From the NCBI RefSeq assembly GCF_022662335.1, contig NZ_JAKNQJ010000011.1, positions 1 through 64,000 of the forward strand: 64,000 nt of DNA, given 5' to 3'. This document shows positions 17,033 through 25,941 of the stretch, piece after piece (the first letter of the stretch is position 1; every line of letters begins with the position of its first letter). The notes below the pieces were generated by a model that saw nothing but the letters and a program-made list of their open reading frames with translations, did not search any database and was not told the origin of the DNA. A program made the translations under genes and the position numbers. Origin of the DNA: Sphingomonas sp. CROZ-RG-20F-R02-07 (GTDB lineage Bacteria > Pseudomonadota > Alphaproteobacteria > Sphingomonadales > Sphingomonadaceae).

Positions 17033-18156
17033 CAGGCGCCCTGCCCGATCCGCAGCAGGAAGTCTCGCCCTGGCGGCGACCGGAACCATGCGGCGTGACC
17101 GAGCAGATATCCGTCCCAGGCGAGCGCGGCGGAAGCCCCATCCGACGCGACACCGGCGAAATAGTCGATCTCGGACAGCGCAAATTCGACATGCACCAGA
17201 GGCAGCAAGCCGATGAGCGTCTCACGTTCGCGGCGGCTCAGCGGCACGATCGTCGCATAGCCGGCCAGCAGCGCGAGCGCCGCGCCGGGATCGGCGATGT
17301 CGTCGTCGTCGCCCTGCCCCAGCCTGAGCCAGGCGATGGCGGTGCGTTCGATCGCGATCGCCAGATCGTGGATGGCGCAGGTCCGGTCCGCCAGACCGAA
17401 GTCGAACACCGTCTCGACCGCTCCGTCCGCCCTCCACAACAGGTTGGAGGGATGGAAGTCGTTGTGCGTCCACAGCGGTCGTTCGGCCGCCAGACGCGAC
17501 GCCAGCCTGTCTCCCGATGGCGCGATCAGCGCCGCCAGTTGCCGCCGCCACGGCCGCTTCGACAGAAATGCAGCCAGCGCCGGCCGCGATGCGACATAGG
17601 CCTCCGCCGCCGCCATCGGGTCGGCGGCGGGCAGGATGGTGAAACTGGCGACGAGGGGCTGGCTGCGGCGTGCCGGCGCATCGAACCCTTGCGAAGCCCG
17701 ATGCAGCCGCGCAAGCGCCATGCCGGCTGCGCCAGCATGCGCGTGCGACAGGAACGGCGTCCATGACAGCCGGTCGCGGTACAGGTCGGCGCCCGGCGCC
17801 TGGCGGTGCAACTCGTAGGTCCACTCGCCCAGCGCGATGGCCGTCGTCCCATCCGTAGCCGTCATCAGACCGGGCACCGAGATGCCACGTCCCAGGTGCG
17901 CGACGAACGCATGTTCCTCCGCCAGCCCCTGCGGCGAGCGCACGCCGCGATGATGGCGCTTCAGCACGAACGCGCCGTGCGTGGCGTGGACCAACGCCGC
18001 AGCGGAAAAGGGCCGCGGAGAATGCCAATGGACCCCGGTCAGCCTCCCCGCCGCCGGGAAGTGCGCGAGCGTCGCCGCCGCCTCGTCGGCGGTGATCGCC
18101 GGCCAGGTCGGGGCGGTCATCTCGGTGCCCATGCCGTGAACCCGGTGGCCGGTCAC
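17032..18156 (-). CDS. APH-fold kinase, probably trapping thiamine or a precursor
   Basis: This is a 374-aa aminoglycoside-phosphotransferase/choline-kinase-fold protein. The catalytic loop HNDFHPSNLLW (Asp and Asn) and the metal-binding Asp in VFDFGLADR are intact. An N-lobe Lys (AFVLKRHH) fits the ATP-binding lysine. It lies between a TonB receptor and a PnuT-like transporter under a TPP riboswitch, so phosphorylation of thiamine, or of a hydroxymethylpyrimidine/thiazole precursor, is the natural inference; ThiK belongs to the same fold. GTG 18156 lies two bases after the receptor stop; in-frame ATGs at 18132 and 18120 are alternatives. Confidence 0.8.
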   Translation of the reverse strand: MTGHRVHGMGTEMTAPTWPAITADEAAATLAHFPAAGRLTGVHWHSPRPFSAAALVHATHGAFVLKRHHRGVRSPQGLAEEHAFVAHLGRGISVPGLMTATDGTTAIALGEWTYELHRQAPGADLYRDRLSWTPFLSHAHAGAAGMALARLHRASQGFDAPARRSQPLVASFTILPAADPMAAAEAYVASRPALAAFLSKRPWRRQLAALIAPSGDRLASRLAAERPLWTHNDFHPSNLLWRADGAVETVFDFGLADRTCAIHDLAIAIERTAIAWLRLGQGDDDDIADPGAALALLAGYATIVPLSRRERETLIGLLPLVHVEFALSEIDYFAGVASDGASAALAWDGYLLGHAAWFRSPPGRDFLLRIGQGA

Positions 18157-18158
18157 GC

Positions 18159-20486
18159 TCAGAATCCGCGCGACAACGTCGCCATCACGGCCGCCCCGCT
18201 TCCGATATAATAGGCGGGTGCCGAACCAGCGATCACCGTGCCGCCCCGGCCGGTGGCATCATGCGCGTTGGTGGTGACCGCCTGGACGCCCGACAGCACG
18301 CGCGGATCGGTCACGTTGATCGCATTGATGCGCAGGTCGGTGCGCTTCCCGTCGATCCAGTCGGCCAGGTGCAGGCCGACGGACAGGTCGAGCGTGGCAT
18401 AGCCCTTGATGCTCTCGTCGTTCATAAACGTCGCATATTGGCGGCCGACATATTTCAGCGCGAAGCTGCCGAAGAGGCGTCCGTCGTCATAGGTCCCGCC
18501 GCTGCCGAACTGGAACGTCGGGCTGGACACCGCATGCTTGCCGCGCGTGGGCAAAAGGTCCCCGCCGACCGGCAGATCGTCGCCCAGCCGCGCATGAAGA
18601 TACTCGCCCGACAGATAAACGCTGACGCTCCGCGCCGGGCGATAGTCGATCTCGGCATCGACGCCGTAGGATCGCTGCGATCCGGCGTTCAGCGTCGAAC
18701 TGACCTGAGCGCCACCGACATCGACGATCGTGGCCAATTGCCGGTTGCGGAAATCATAATGAAACCCGGTCACCGACGCGGACAGGCTCGGCCCGATATA
18801 GCGATAGCCGAGTTCCTGCGAGATCGCATATTCGTTCTTCACCACGGTCGTGCCCGCATCGCTCAGCGCGCCACCCTCATAGCTGTCGAACAGCGTGAAC
18901 TCGTTCGGCGTGCGGAAATTGGTCGTGAGGTTGGCGAAGATCTGCTGACGATCGTCGAGATCGTAATGGACCGCCGCCCGCGGCAGCGCCGCGAAGCTGT
19001 CGAGACGAACCCTCGTCTGCGGGCCGGGCAGATCGTTGCGACCGTCCCGCAGGACGTCGACGCCCTTGAACCCGACATCCACCGACAGCCGCGGCGTGAG
19101 CGTCACATGATCGGCCAGGAAGAACGCCTTGGTTACGGTCACCGTGCGCTCGTTCTCATAGGCGAGCAGACGGCCGTCGGCGGTGCGGATCGCGTTCGCC
19201 TCGTGACCCCATGGGTCGATCGGGTTTCCGTCGGCGTTGATCGGCGTGTAGGACTGGATCACCCGGTCGGTGCCGTAATCGAACCACAGCCCAGCGGTGA
19301 TGCGGTGCGCGCCCGCGGTCAGCGTCAGCTTGCTGACGTTGCCGGTACGAAGCTGATCGCCGGTATAGTTGCCCAGCACGGTCGCCACCCCGTCCACCGC
19401 GCCGGGCAAGGCGATCGGCTGGGCCAGCGCCTCGTTGCCGAGGAAATTGCCGGTCGTGCTCAACTGCGTCCCATAAGGCGAATTGCCATAGCCGAGCTGC
19501 AGGTAGGTCGTGCTGTCGAGCGCGATGGCGTCGCCGAGCGTCAGGTGCACCGGCGCGGAGGCGTAGAAATTGCGGAACGGCGCACGGTAGAGCCGCCAGT
19601 AATTCGTATCGCCCGCGGTGTAGCGCGCGTCGTAGTTGAAGCCGCGGCCAGACGCCTGCCAGTCCGCGAGCGTGGGGCTGGGATAGGTCGAGGAATTGGC
19701 CGCGTTGAACGACAATGCCAGGCTGGCGCGGTTGCCGTCGCCCCATTCGTCCAGCAGCTTGGCATCGACATGCTGGCGGACGTCGTACCCCGCGCCACGC
19801 CAATTGTCCGCGCGCGTGTACGAATAGGAGACGAAGCCGCGCAGGCCGGTTCGCCCGATCGTCCCGGTATCGATCCGGGCGAATATCCGCGCGGCGGCGT
19901 ACGATCCGGCCGAGACGTCGAGCAGACCGCCGGCCCGTGCCTGCGGATCGTCGAGCGACAGCGACAACAGCCCGCCTGCGCCACCGATGGTCGGGGCATC
20001 GATGTCGACCGCGCCTTGCGCGAGCGCGATCCGCTTCACGTTCTCGGCATCGGCGAACTGCGCGGGATAGGCGTAATAATAGCCGATGTCGTTCTGCGGC
20101 GCGCCTTCCAGCAGCACGCCGATCTCGTCCTGGCCCAACCCGCGCAGGGTGAGGCTCGAACTGGTCGAGAGACCATAGGGATCGCTCGACGACACGTTCG
20201 CTCCCGGCAGCAGGTTTACCAGTTGGAAGGCGTTGAGCGTCGGCGCCTGTTTGGCGATGAACGCCGTGGAGATCGCGCTGACCGCCTTGGGCTCGGTCTG
20301 GTCGGGCAGCAGGTCCTCCGGATCGCGGCGCCCGATCACCCGGATGTCCACCGGCACGGGGTCGGCGGCAGCGACCTGCTGCGCCGATGCCACCATGGGC
20401 AACGCCATCGGCGCACCCAGCATCAGCGCGAGCGCCCCGCCCCGGAGGACCGTCGCGCCGTTATCACGCCAAGCCATAACCGTCAT
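18159..20486 (-). CDS. TonB-dependent receptor for thiamine or a related compound
   Basis: This is a 775-aa outer-membrane receptor. The signal peptide is followed by a plug domain (VSAISTAFIAKQAP, SSSLTLRGLGQDEIGVLLEG) and a beta-barrel ending in Phe (ATLSRGF). Some plug motifs are degenerate relative to siderophore receptors (VKRIALAQGAVDID instead of a VEVLRGP-like segment). A TPP riboswitch upstream indicates thiamine or its phosphates as cargo; such receptors are known in Bacteroidetes and Proteobacteria. The start at 20486 has GTGAG before it; ATGs at 20507 and 20477 are in frame. A kinase and a PnuT-like transporter follow with 2-base and overlapping junctions. Confidence 0.87.
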   Translation of the reverse strand: MTVMAWRDNGATVLRGGALALMLGAPMALPMVASAQQVAAADPVPVDIRVIGRRDPEDLLPDQTEPKAVSAISTAFIAKQAPTLNAFQLVNLLPGANVSSSDPYGLSTSSSLTLRGLGQDEIGVLLEGAPQNDIGYYYAYPAQFADAENVKRIALAQGAVDIDAPTIGGAGGLLSLSLDDPQARAGGLLDVSAGSYAAARIFARIDTGTIGRTGLRGFVSYSYTRADNWRGAGYDVRQHVDAKLLDEWGDGNRASLALSFNAANSSTYPSPTLADWQASGRGFNYDARYTAGDTNYWRLYRAPFRNFYASAPVHLTLGDAIALDSTTYLQLGYGNSPYGTQLSTTGNFLGNEALAQPIALPGAVDGVATVLGNYTGDQLRTGNVSKLTLTAGAHRITAGLWFDYGTDRVIQSYTPINADGNPIDPWGHEANAIRTADGRLLAYENERTVTVTKAFFLADHVTLTPRLSVDVGFKGVDVLRDGRNDLPGPQTRVRLDSFAALPRAAVHYDLDDRQQIFANLTTNFRTPNEFTLFDSYEGGALSDAGTTVVKNEYAISQELGYRYIGPSLSASVTGFHYDFRNRQLATIVDVGGAQVSSTLNAGSQRSYGVDAEIDYRPARSVSVYLSGEYLHARLGDDLPVGGDLLPTRGKHAVSSPTFQFGSGGTYDDGRLFGSFALKYVGRQYATFMNDESIKGYATLDLSVGLHLADWIDGKRTDLRINAINVTDPRVLSGVQAVTTNAHDATGRGGTVIAGSAPAYYIGSGAAVMATLSRGF

Positions 20487-20531
20487 CGTCTCACGTCCAC
20501 TCCACATGGAGGGACAACGGAAGAGACCGCC

Positions 20532-20628
20532 AACCCTCCCTACGCCGGTATCACCCGGATCAGGTTCAGCGGGTCATGGGCTGCTGCCCACCTCTCAGCC
20601 GCGCGTCAGCGGCCCCCCGGGGAGGGGA
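20532..20628 (-). ncRNA. TPP riboswitch (THI element)
   Basis: On the minus strand the conserved THI-box segments are present in order: GGCTGAGAGGTGGG, then a variable stem, then CTGAACCTGATCCGGGTGAT and ACCGGCGTAGGGAGGG. CCCCTCCCC near the 5' end can pair with GGGAGGG at the 3' end as P1. It ends about 45 bases before the receptor start, so control by sequestering the ribosome site or by early termination is expected. High thiamine diphosphate would shut the operon off. Confidence 0.95.
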
Positions 20629-20735
20629 TCGTCTAGGGCGTTCGCTGCCATGTGCATACTGTTATCGCGCGGCGGCCGCATGGAACCACGAACGCCATTC
20701 GGTCCCGCAGCTCCCGATCGTGGCTTAGACGACGC

Positions 20736-22265
20736 TCACCGAACGGAGACAGGGGTTGGCGTGGCGGGGTGGAGCGGTGCCAGCAACGGCGCCGTCGCCG
20801 CGTCGCCTTCTACCGACGGGGCGAAGGTCGGCGCGAGACGCGCGCCCGACGCCTGTTCATAGGCATAGCCATAGCCGAGCAGCCGCGCCTCGCTCCACGC
20901 CGGGCCGACGAACGACAGGCCGATCGGCAACCCGCGCACCGCACCCATCGGCACCGTCAGGTGCGGATAGCCCGCCACCGCGGCGAGATCGGCGGGGCCG
21001 CTGCCGGCGACTTGATCGCCATTCACCACGTCGATCTTCCAGGCGGGCGGCATCGTCGGCGCCATGAGCGCGGTCACGCCGTTGGCAGCGAGCAGCGCGT
21101 CGATCCCGTCGCGCCCCGCGAGCCGCAGCGACAGCGCGCGTGCCGCGCGGTAGGCGGGGTCGCTCAGCCCCTTGGTCGCCTGCGCCTTTTCGAAACTGTC
21201 CTGCCCGAACAACGCCAGTTCGCGCGGGTTGGCGCGGTTGAACGCGATCAGATCGGCCAGGGTGCGCGACGGGACGGTCGCGGGCGTGGTCGCGAGATAG
21301 GCGTTCAGATCGACCTTCAGTTCGGTCAGCAGCACCGCGAGTTCGGCGGGTCCGATCCGTTCGCGATCCTTGGGTGCGGCGACGTCGACCAGCGTCGCGC
21401 CCTGGGCACGCAGGACATCGAGCGCGCGTGCGAACACCGCCTCGACCGCCGGGGACCATGGTCCCACGAACCGCATCACGCCGATCCGCACCCCCTTCAA
21501 CGCATCGGGCCTGAGCGCGGCGGCATAGTCGCCGCGATGCGCATCGGCCTCGGCGGTCGCCCCGTCGGCCGGGTCGGTGCCGGCGATCGCCTGCAGCACC
21601 AGCGCGGCGGTGCGCACGTCCTTCGTCATCGGGCCCGGCGTATCCTGGCTGTGGCTGATCGGCACGACATGCGTGCGGCTGACGAGGCCGACCGTGGGCT
21701 TGAGGCCGACGATGCCGTTCACCGAGGCCGGACAGGTGATCGATCCGTCCGTTTCGGTGCCGATCGCGGCGTCGGTGAGCCCCGCCGCCACCGCCGCGCC
21801 GCTGCCCGATGATGATCCGCAGGGATCGCGATCGAGCGCATGGGGATTGCGCGTCTGGCCGCCGACCGCGCTCCAACCCGAGATGGATGCCGACGAGCGC
21901 ATGTTCGCCCATTCCGACAGATTGGTCTTCCCCAGGATCACCGCGCCCGAGGCGCGAAGGCGCGCCACCAGCGGCGCGTCGCGGCCGGTGACGTTGCCGA
22001 GCAGCGCCATGCTGCCGGCGGTGGTGGGAAGCGGCCCCGTCGTTTCGATATTGTCCTTGATGAGGATGGGCATCCCGAACAGCGCACCCCGCGCCGCCCG
22101 GCTCCGATCGAGCGCACGCGCTTGGGCGATGGCGGTCGGATCGAGCGCGATCACGGCGTGGATCGCCGGATCGACCCGCCGCACGCGCGCGATCGCGGCC
22201 TTGGTCGCGGCCTCGGCGGATGGCGGAGCCGCCGCCATCGAAAGAACGAACGCCATTGCGATCAT
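20736..22265 (-). CDS. Amidase-signature enzyme (secreted form)
   Basis: This is a 509-aa amidase-signature protein. The Ser-cisSer-Lys triad is visible: Lys in ILIKDNIET, the cis-Ser in CGSSSGSGAAVA, and the nucleophile Ser in the ETDGSITCPAS loop. The N-terminus (MIAMAFVLSMAAAPPSAEA) looks like a short signal peptide, so it may act in the periplasm. GGGAG precedes the start. It hydrolyses amide bonds; subfamily members act on peptides, nitrile-derived amides or carbamates, and it is unlikely to be GatA because it stands alone without gatB/gatC. The 110 bases between its end and the riboswitch hold nothing recognisable. Confidence 0.88.
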   Translation of the reverse strand: MIAMAFVLSMAAAPPSAEAATKAAIARVRRVDPAIHAVIALDPTAIAQARALDRSRAARGALFGMPILIKDNIETTGPLPTTAGSMALLGNVTGRDAPLVARLRASGAVILGKTNLSEWANMRSSASISGWSAVGGQTRNPHALDRDPCGSSSGSGAAVAAGLTDAAIGTETDGSITCPASVNGIVGLKPTVGLVSRTHVVPISHSQDTPGPMTKDVRTAALVLQAIAGTDPADGATAEADAHRGDYAAALRPDALKGVRIGVMRFVGPWSPAVEAVFARALDVLRAQGATLVDVAAPKDRERIGPAELAVLLTELKVDLNAYLATTPATVPSRTLADLIAFNRANPRELALFGQDSFEKAQATKGLSDPAYRAARALSLRLAGRDGIDALLAANGVTALMAPTMPPAWKIDVVNGDQVAGSGPADLAAVAGYPHLTVPMGAVRGLPIGLSFVGPAWSEARLLGYGYAYEQASGARLAPTFAPSVEGDAATAPLLAPLHPATPTPVSVR

Positions 22266-22449
22266 AAACCGATCTCCCTTCGCGCAGGATGCAAAGCATT
22301 GCGGCTGCGGTCAATCTCGTATGGGGAATGGCTGCAAGGCGATGGGCGAACGCAGGATCACGCTTCACCGCGTGAACCGATGCTGCAAGCCGCGTTCCCG
22401 GCGCGTTCAGCCTCGCGGCCCTATCACGTTCCTTCTAAGGAGAGACGAC

Positions 22450-22767
22450 ATGAAGATTGCCACTCGAGTTGCCGCCGCGATGCTGGGACTTGGTCTGATG
22501 ACGGGCGCCGCACAGGCCCAGTCGGTCGATCAACGTCACTATGACCAGCAGCACCGCATCGATCGCGGCATCCGCAACGGAACGCTGACCCCGCGCGAGG
22601 CCGCGCGCGTCGAACATCAGCAGCGTTCGATCGACCGGCAGGAAGCGCATATGCGCTATCGCGACGGTGGGCGCCTCACGCGCTACGATCGGGCCCGTAT
22701 CCAGCAGCGCGAGAACCGCGCGAGCCGGCACATCTACCGCGCCAAGCACAATGATCGCGGCTATTGA
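22450..22767 (+). CDS. Small secreted basic protein, unknown function
   Basis: The protein is 105 aa: signal peptide MKIATRVAAAMLGLGLMTGAAQAQ, then a charged helical domain with repeated R/H/Q-rich segments (QQHRIDRGIRNGTLTPREAARVEHQQ...GGRLTRYDRARIQQRENRASRHIYRAKHN). The NGTLTPREA..VE..Q pattern occurs in small periplasmic proteins of sphingomonads. AAGGAGAGACGAC gives a strong ribosome site before ATG 22450. A terminator hairpin follows, so it is monocistronic and may be highly expressed. Its function is unknown. Confidence 0.75.
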   Translation: MKIATRVAAAMLGLGLMTGAAQAQSVDQRHYDQQHRIDRGIRNGTLTPREAARVEHQQRSIDRQEAHMRYRDGGRLTRYDRARIQQRENRASRHIYRAKHNDRGY

Positions 22768-22773
22768 TCGACC

Positions 22774-22803
22774 GGGGCGGCAGCGATGCCGCCCCGCTTC
22801 TTT
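22774..22803 (+). terminator. Rho-independent terminator
   Basis: GGGGCGGC (22774-22781) and GCCGCCCC (22788-22795) form a GC-rich hairpin followed by GCTTCTTT, seven bases after the stop of the small secreted protein. Confidence 0.75.
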
Positions 22804-22912
22804 GCGATCGCGTTGCCGGTTAGGGCACGTACACGCCCGTTCGCCGGTCGCCTGAAAGCGCCAGGTCGCCTTGCAGGGCGGCCACATGACGGACGGTCCA
22901 GTCGCATTCGGC

Positions 22913-22938
22913 GGAACGGAAATGGCCGTCTCGCTGTT
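22913..22938 (+). promoter_or_regulatory. Candidate EcfG-type promoter
   Basis: GGAAC at 22913-22917 is followed after 17 bases by TGTT at 22935-22938, close to the GGAAC-N16/17-CGTT pattern. It is placed 28 bases before the small gene at 22966. Confidence 0.35.
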
Positions 22939-22965
22939 GCCCTTTCATAAAGGGAGGGACGCTTG

Positions 22966-23220
22966 ATGCATCTGTTGGACGCCGGGGTCGGAGAGGACGT
23001 GCATCTTCCATGGGCGACGGAGCCCAGCGCGCTGGGCTCGAATGAATGCGCCTGGTGCGGTCGAGCGATCTATCTGCCCGCGGTGCCGTGCTCGACCCTC
23101 CCGGTCGCAGGACTGGAACGCATGAAGACGATGCCGGGCCAGGGACGGCGTTGCCAATTCGAACTCGGCACCCGTGCACCGGAAATTCTCGCGGAGGCGG
23201 GCATCGCCCCGATCGATTAG
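22966..23220 (+). CDS. Short hypothetical protein with CxxC pair
   Basis: This 84-aa protein of unknown family contains ECAWCGRAIYLPAVPC, with Cys residues that could bind metal, and a C-terminal helix APEILAEAGIA. AGGGAGGG at 22951-22958 is an excellent ribosome site seven bases before ATG 22966, the best argument that it is real. An EcfG-like promoter sits just upstream. Antisense frames in the same stretch lack comparable translation signals. It could be a small stress protein. Confidence 0.5.
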   Translation: MHLLDAGVGEDVHLPWATEPSALGSNECAWCGRAIYLPAVPCSTLPVAGLERMKTMPGQGRRCQFELGTRAPEILAEAGIAPID

Positions 23221-23335
23221 CCACTGTCGACAGGAGCGTCGCGCCGATCGGAGCCGGCATATGCTGGTCGGCCATCGGCCTGACATCGCGCGATCATGCA
23301 GGGACCCAACGCGCCGCCTCGGCGGTTCCTGCCAG

Positions 23336-23959
23336 ATGACACCAACACAGTTGCTCTCCCGGCTCGCGCAGGCGGACGGCGAAATTTCCGATCGCTTGAA
23401 CCGTCAGCGGGACACGTGGCCGATGCGCGTGATCGGTGCGGTCAGTGACATCGGCGACCAACCGCAGATGCGGCTGATCTGCGCCGCCACCATGACGGCC
23501 GGCGCCATCCGGCGCGATGGCCGTCTTTTCAGGACCGGCGTGAAGATGCTGGCCGCACACACCATGGCCACCTGGGGCAAGAGCGGCGTCAAGGCCGTGA
23601 TCGACCGCACCCGGCCCGACAGCGGCGACGATCCCGCCGTCCGAACCGGCGACAGCGACGATCATGAGGAAACGGCGTTCCCCTCCGGCCACAGCGCGGG
23701 CGCGATCGCCGTCGCGCAAGCCTTTGCGCGAAGCTATCCCCAGCATGCCATGGCCGCACGGACCGCGGCCATGGCCGTCGCCGCCGCCCAGGTGCCGCGG
23801 GGCACGCATTATGTCGGTGACGTGCTCGCGGGAACGCTGATCGGCGTGGCGGCCGAACATTTCAACGATGCCGTGCGCGCGCATCTGCCGCGCGAAGGAT
23901 CGGATACGCCACGCGATAACCGTGGAAACAGGATCGCGCGGCTGGCGCCGACCGGGTGA
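23336..23959 (+). CDS. PAP2-family phosphatase
   Basis: This is a 207-aa phosphatidic-acid-phosphatase-type enzyme. All three active-site motifs are present: KAVIDRTRP, FPSGHS and RGTHYVGD. Hydrophobic character is weak in the first 100 residues, so it is a shorter, less membrane-embedded member than usual. It probably dephosphorylates a lipid phosphate or undecaprenyl diphosphate. The ATG at 23336 overlies no strong ribosome site; the in-frame extension upstream is Arg-rich and unlike a signal or membrane anchor. An antiporter gene follows 59 bases later. Confidence 0.82.
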   Translation: MTPTQLLSRLAQADGEISDRLNRQRDTWPMRVIGAVSDIGDQPQMRLICAATMTAGAIRRDGRLFRTGVKMLAAHTMATWGKSGVKAVIDRTRPDSGDDPAVRTGDSDDHEETAFPSGHSAGAIAVAQAFARSYPQHAMAARTAAMAVAAAQVPRGTHYVGDVLAGTLIGVAAEHFNDAVRAHLPREGSDTPRDNRGNRIARLAPTG

Positions 23960-24018
23960 ACCGCTACAGCCATCGGCCATGGCCTTGTTGCCGCACGCGA
24001 ATCTGAAGGCCGCCCCGC

Positions 24019-25866
24019 ATGGAAGACACGATCCTGCTCCTGATCGTCGGCGTGGCGGTCGCCGGCGTGTTCGGCCAGTGGCTCGGCTGGCGGCTGAGGC
24101 TGCCGGCGATCATCCCGCTCTTGGTGATCGGTGCGATCGCGGGTCCGATCGCGGGCGTGGTGAAGCCATCCGTGGCATTGGGCGAGGTCATGCGCCCGGC
24201 GATCGGCATGGCGGTGGCGATCATCGTCTTCGAAGGCGGGCTGAACCTCAATTTGCGCGAGCTTCGCTCGGCCGGATCGGGCGTCCTCCGCCTGGTTGCG
24301 GTCGCGTTGCCGCTCAACTGGGTGTTCGGGACACTCGCGACGCATTTCGTCGCGGGGCTGAGCTGGCCCGTGGCGATCCTGGTGGGTGCCATCCTCGTCG
24401 TCACCGGACCGACCGTCATCATGCCGCTGCTGCGGCAGGCCAAGCTCGAACCTAGGCCGGCGTCCTTCCTGAAATGGGAGGCGATCGTGAACGATCCGAT
24501 CGGCGCCACCGTCACGCTGCTGGTGCTGAGCTTCCTGACGCTGTCGACGACGATGAGCACGGGGGACGCGCTGCTGCGGCTGACGTGGCGCACGCTGGTG
24601 GGCGGTGGCGTGGCGGCGACCCTGGGGCTGATCGTGCCGTTCGGCATCCGCACGCTGTTCCGCCGCGACCTGGCGCCGGAATATCTGAAAACGCCGATCC
24701 TGCTGGCCGGCGCGCTCGGCGTGTACGCGGCCGGCGAAGCGGTGCAGCCCGAGACGGGCCTGGTCGGCGCGACGCTGTTCGGCGTGGTGCTGGCCAATAT
24801 CGACGTCACCGGCCTGCAGGAACTGCGCCGCTTCAAGGAATCGCTCACCGTCTTCCTCGTCTCCGGCCTGTTCATCCTGCTGACCGCCAATATCGACCGG
24901 CAGACCGTGACGATGCTGAGCTGGCCGATCGCGGCGACGACGCTGGCGATCCTGTTCGTCGCGCGGCCGCTGGCGATCGGTCTTGCGACGATCGGGGCGA
25001 AGGTGACCTGGGCCGAACGGCTGCTGGTCGGCTGGATCGGGCCGCGCGGCGTGGTCGCCGCCGCGATCGCGGGCGTCGCGGGGGAAAGACTGGCCAATGC
25101 CGGCTATCCCGATGCCCGACTGGTGCTGCCGCTCGTCTTCGCGGTGATCGCATCGACGGTGGTGCTGCACGGCCTCACGCTCGCGCCGCTGGCACGCCGC
25201 CTGGGCCTCGCCTCGGGCGGGCGCAGCGGGCTGCTGATCGTCGGCGCCTCCGCCTTCACGGTGGCGCTCGGCGAGGCGTTGCGCGGCGCGGGCGTTCCCG
25301 TGCTGATGCTCGACCGCTCCGCCCTCGCGCTCAAGGCCGCGCGGCTGGCGGGGCTGCAGACGATGCGGGTCGAGGTGCTGTCGGTGCTTGGCGAGGAGGT
25401 GGTCGATCTGCGCGACTACGAGCATCTGCTCGCGGCCACGCCCGACGACGCGTATAACGGACTGGTCTGCACCCGTTTCGCCAGCGAGTTCGGCCGCGAG
25501 CGCGTCTATCAGACCGCACCGGACGAAAGCTCCGGCCGCAACGCCGCCTCGCGCGAATGGCGCGGCAAGATCGCGGTCGACGCCGATCTGGGCCACCAGC
25601 GACTGTCGGACCTGATGCAGGAGGGCGCGGCCTTCGTCGTCGAGCCGGTTGCGGAGGGCGTGCCGATCAAGGCATCGCGGGAGCCGAGTTGGCCCGTCGC
25701 GCTGGTCAGCGCCACCGGCGCCTTTTCGCTGTTCAGCCCCGAGCACGACGACGCGCCGGCGCCCGGCGACCTGATCGTGCGCCTGTTCCAGCCCGCGCTC
25801 GCCCCCGCGCCGGTTCGCGCCCCGCGCCGACGGTTCCGCCTGCCGGGTCGACGCGCCACGGCGTGA
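24019..25866 (+). CDS. CPA1-type cation/proton antiporter with nucleotide-binding-like domain
   Basis: The protein is 615 aa. About 12 hydrophobic helices span residues 1-395, including GGLNLNLRELR and the ion-site segment WEAIVNDPIGA (Asn-Asp). The C-terminal 200 residues hold a TrkA-N/RCK-like Rossmann segment (GLLIVGASAFTVALGEALRGAGVPVLMLDR) and a basic end. The family exchanges Na+ or K+ for H+ and handles pH or salt stress; the soluble domain suggests gating by a nucleotide or small molecule. It stands between a PAP2 phosphatase and an SDR without obvious coupling. Confidence 0.88.
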   Translation: MEDTILLLIVGVAVAGVFGQWLGWRLRLPAIIPLLVIGAIAGPIAGVVKPSVALGEVMRPAIGMAVAIIVFEGGLNLNLRELRSAGSGVLRLVAVALPLNWVFGTLATHFVAGLSWPVAILVGAILVVTGPTVIMPLLRQAKLEPRPASFLKWEAIVNDPIGATVTLLVLSFLTLSTTMSTGDALLRLTWRTLVGGGVAATLGLIVPFGIRTLFRRDLAPEYLKTPILLAGALGVYAAGEAVQPETGLVGATLFGVVLANIDVTGLQELRRFKESLTVFLVSGLFILLTANIDRQTVTMLSWPIAATTLAILFVARPLAIGLATIGAKVTWAERLLVGWIGPRGVVAAAIAGVAGERLANAGYPDARLVLPLVFAVIASTVVLHGLTLAPLARRLGLASGGRSGLLIVGASAFTVALGEALRGAGVPVLMLDRSALALKAARLAGLQTMRVEVLSVLGEEVVDLRDYEHLLAATPDDAYNGLVCTRFASEFGRERVYQTAPDESSGRNAASREWRGKIAVDADLGHQRLSDLMQEGAAFVVEPVAEGVPIKASREPSWPVALVSATGAFSLFSPEHDDAPAPGDLIVRLFQPALAPAPVRAPRRRFRLPGRRATA

Positions 25867-25941
25867 ACGTCCGCGCCGATGAACGATCCGGCGCCGCGAT
25901 CATTGACGCGGACGATCCTCTTCCAGTCTGGAGCACATCCC

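Noticed and set aside
17032..18156. Aminoglycoside resistance gene
   Set aside because: The APH fold is shared by many metabolic kinases; placement under a TPP riboswitch between receptor and PnuT-like transporter argues for a vitamin-pathway kinase.
23809..25746. 645-codon antisense frame over the antiporter gene
   Set aside because: Extremely Arg/Gln/Asp/His-rich and lacking a fold pattern; antisense artefact.
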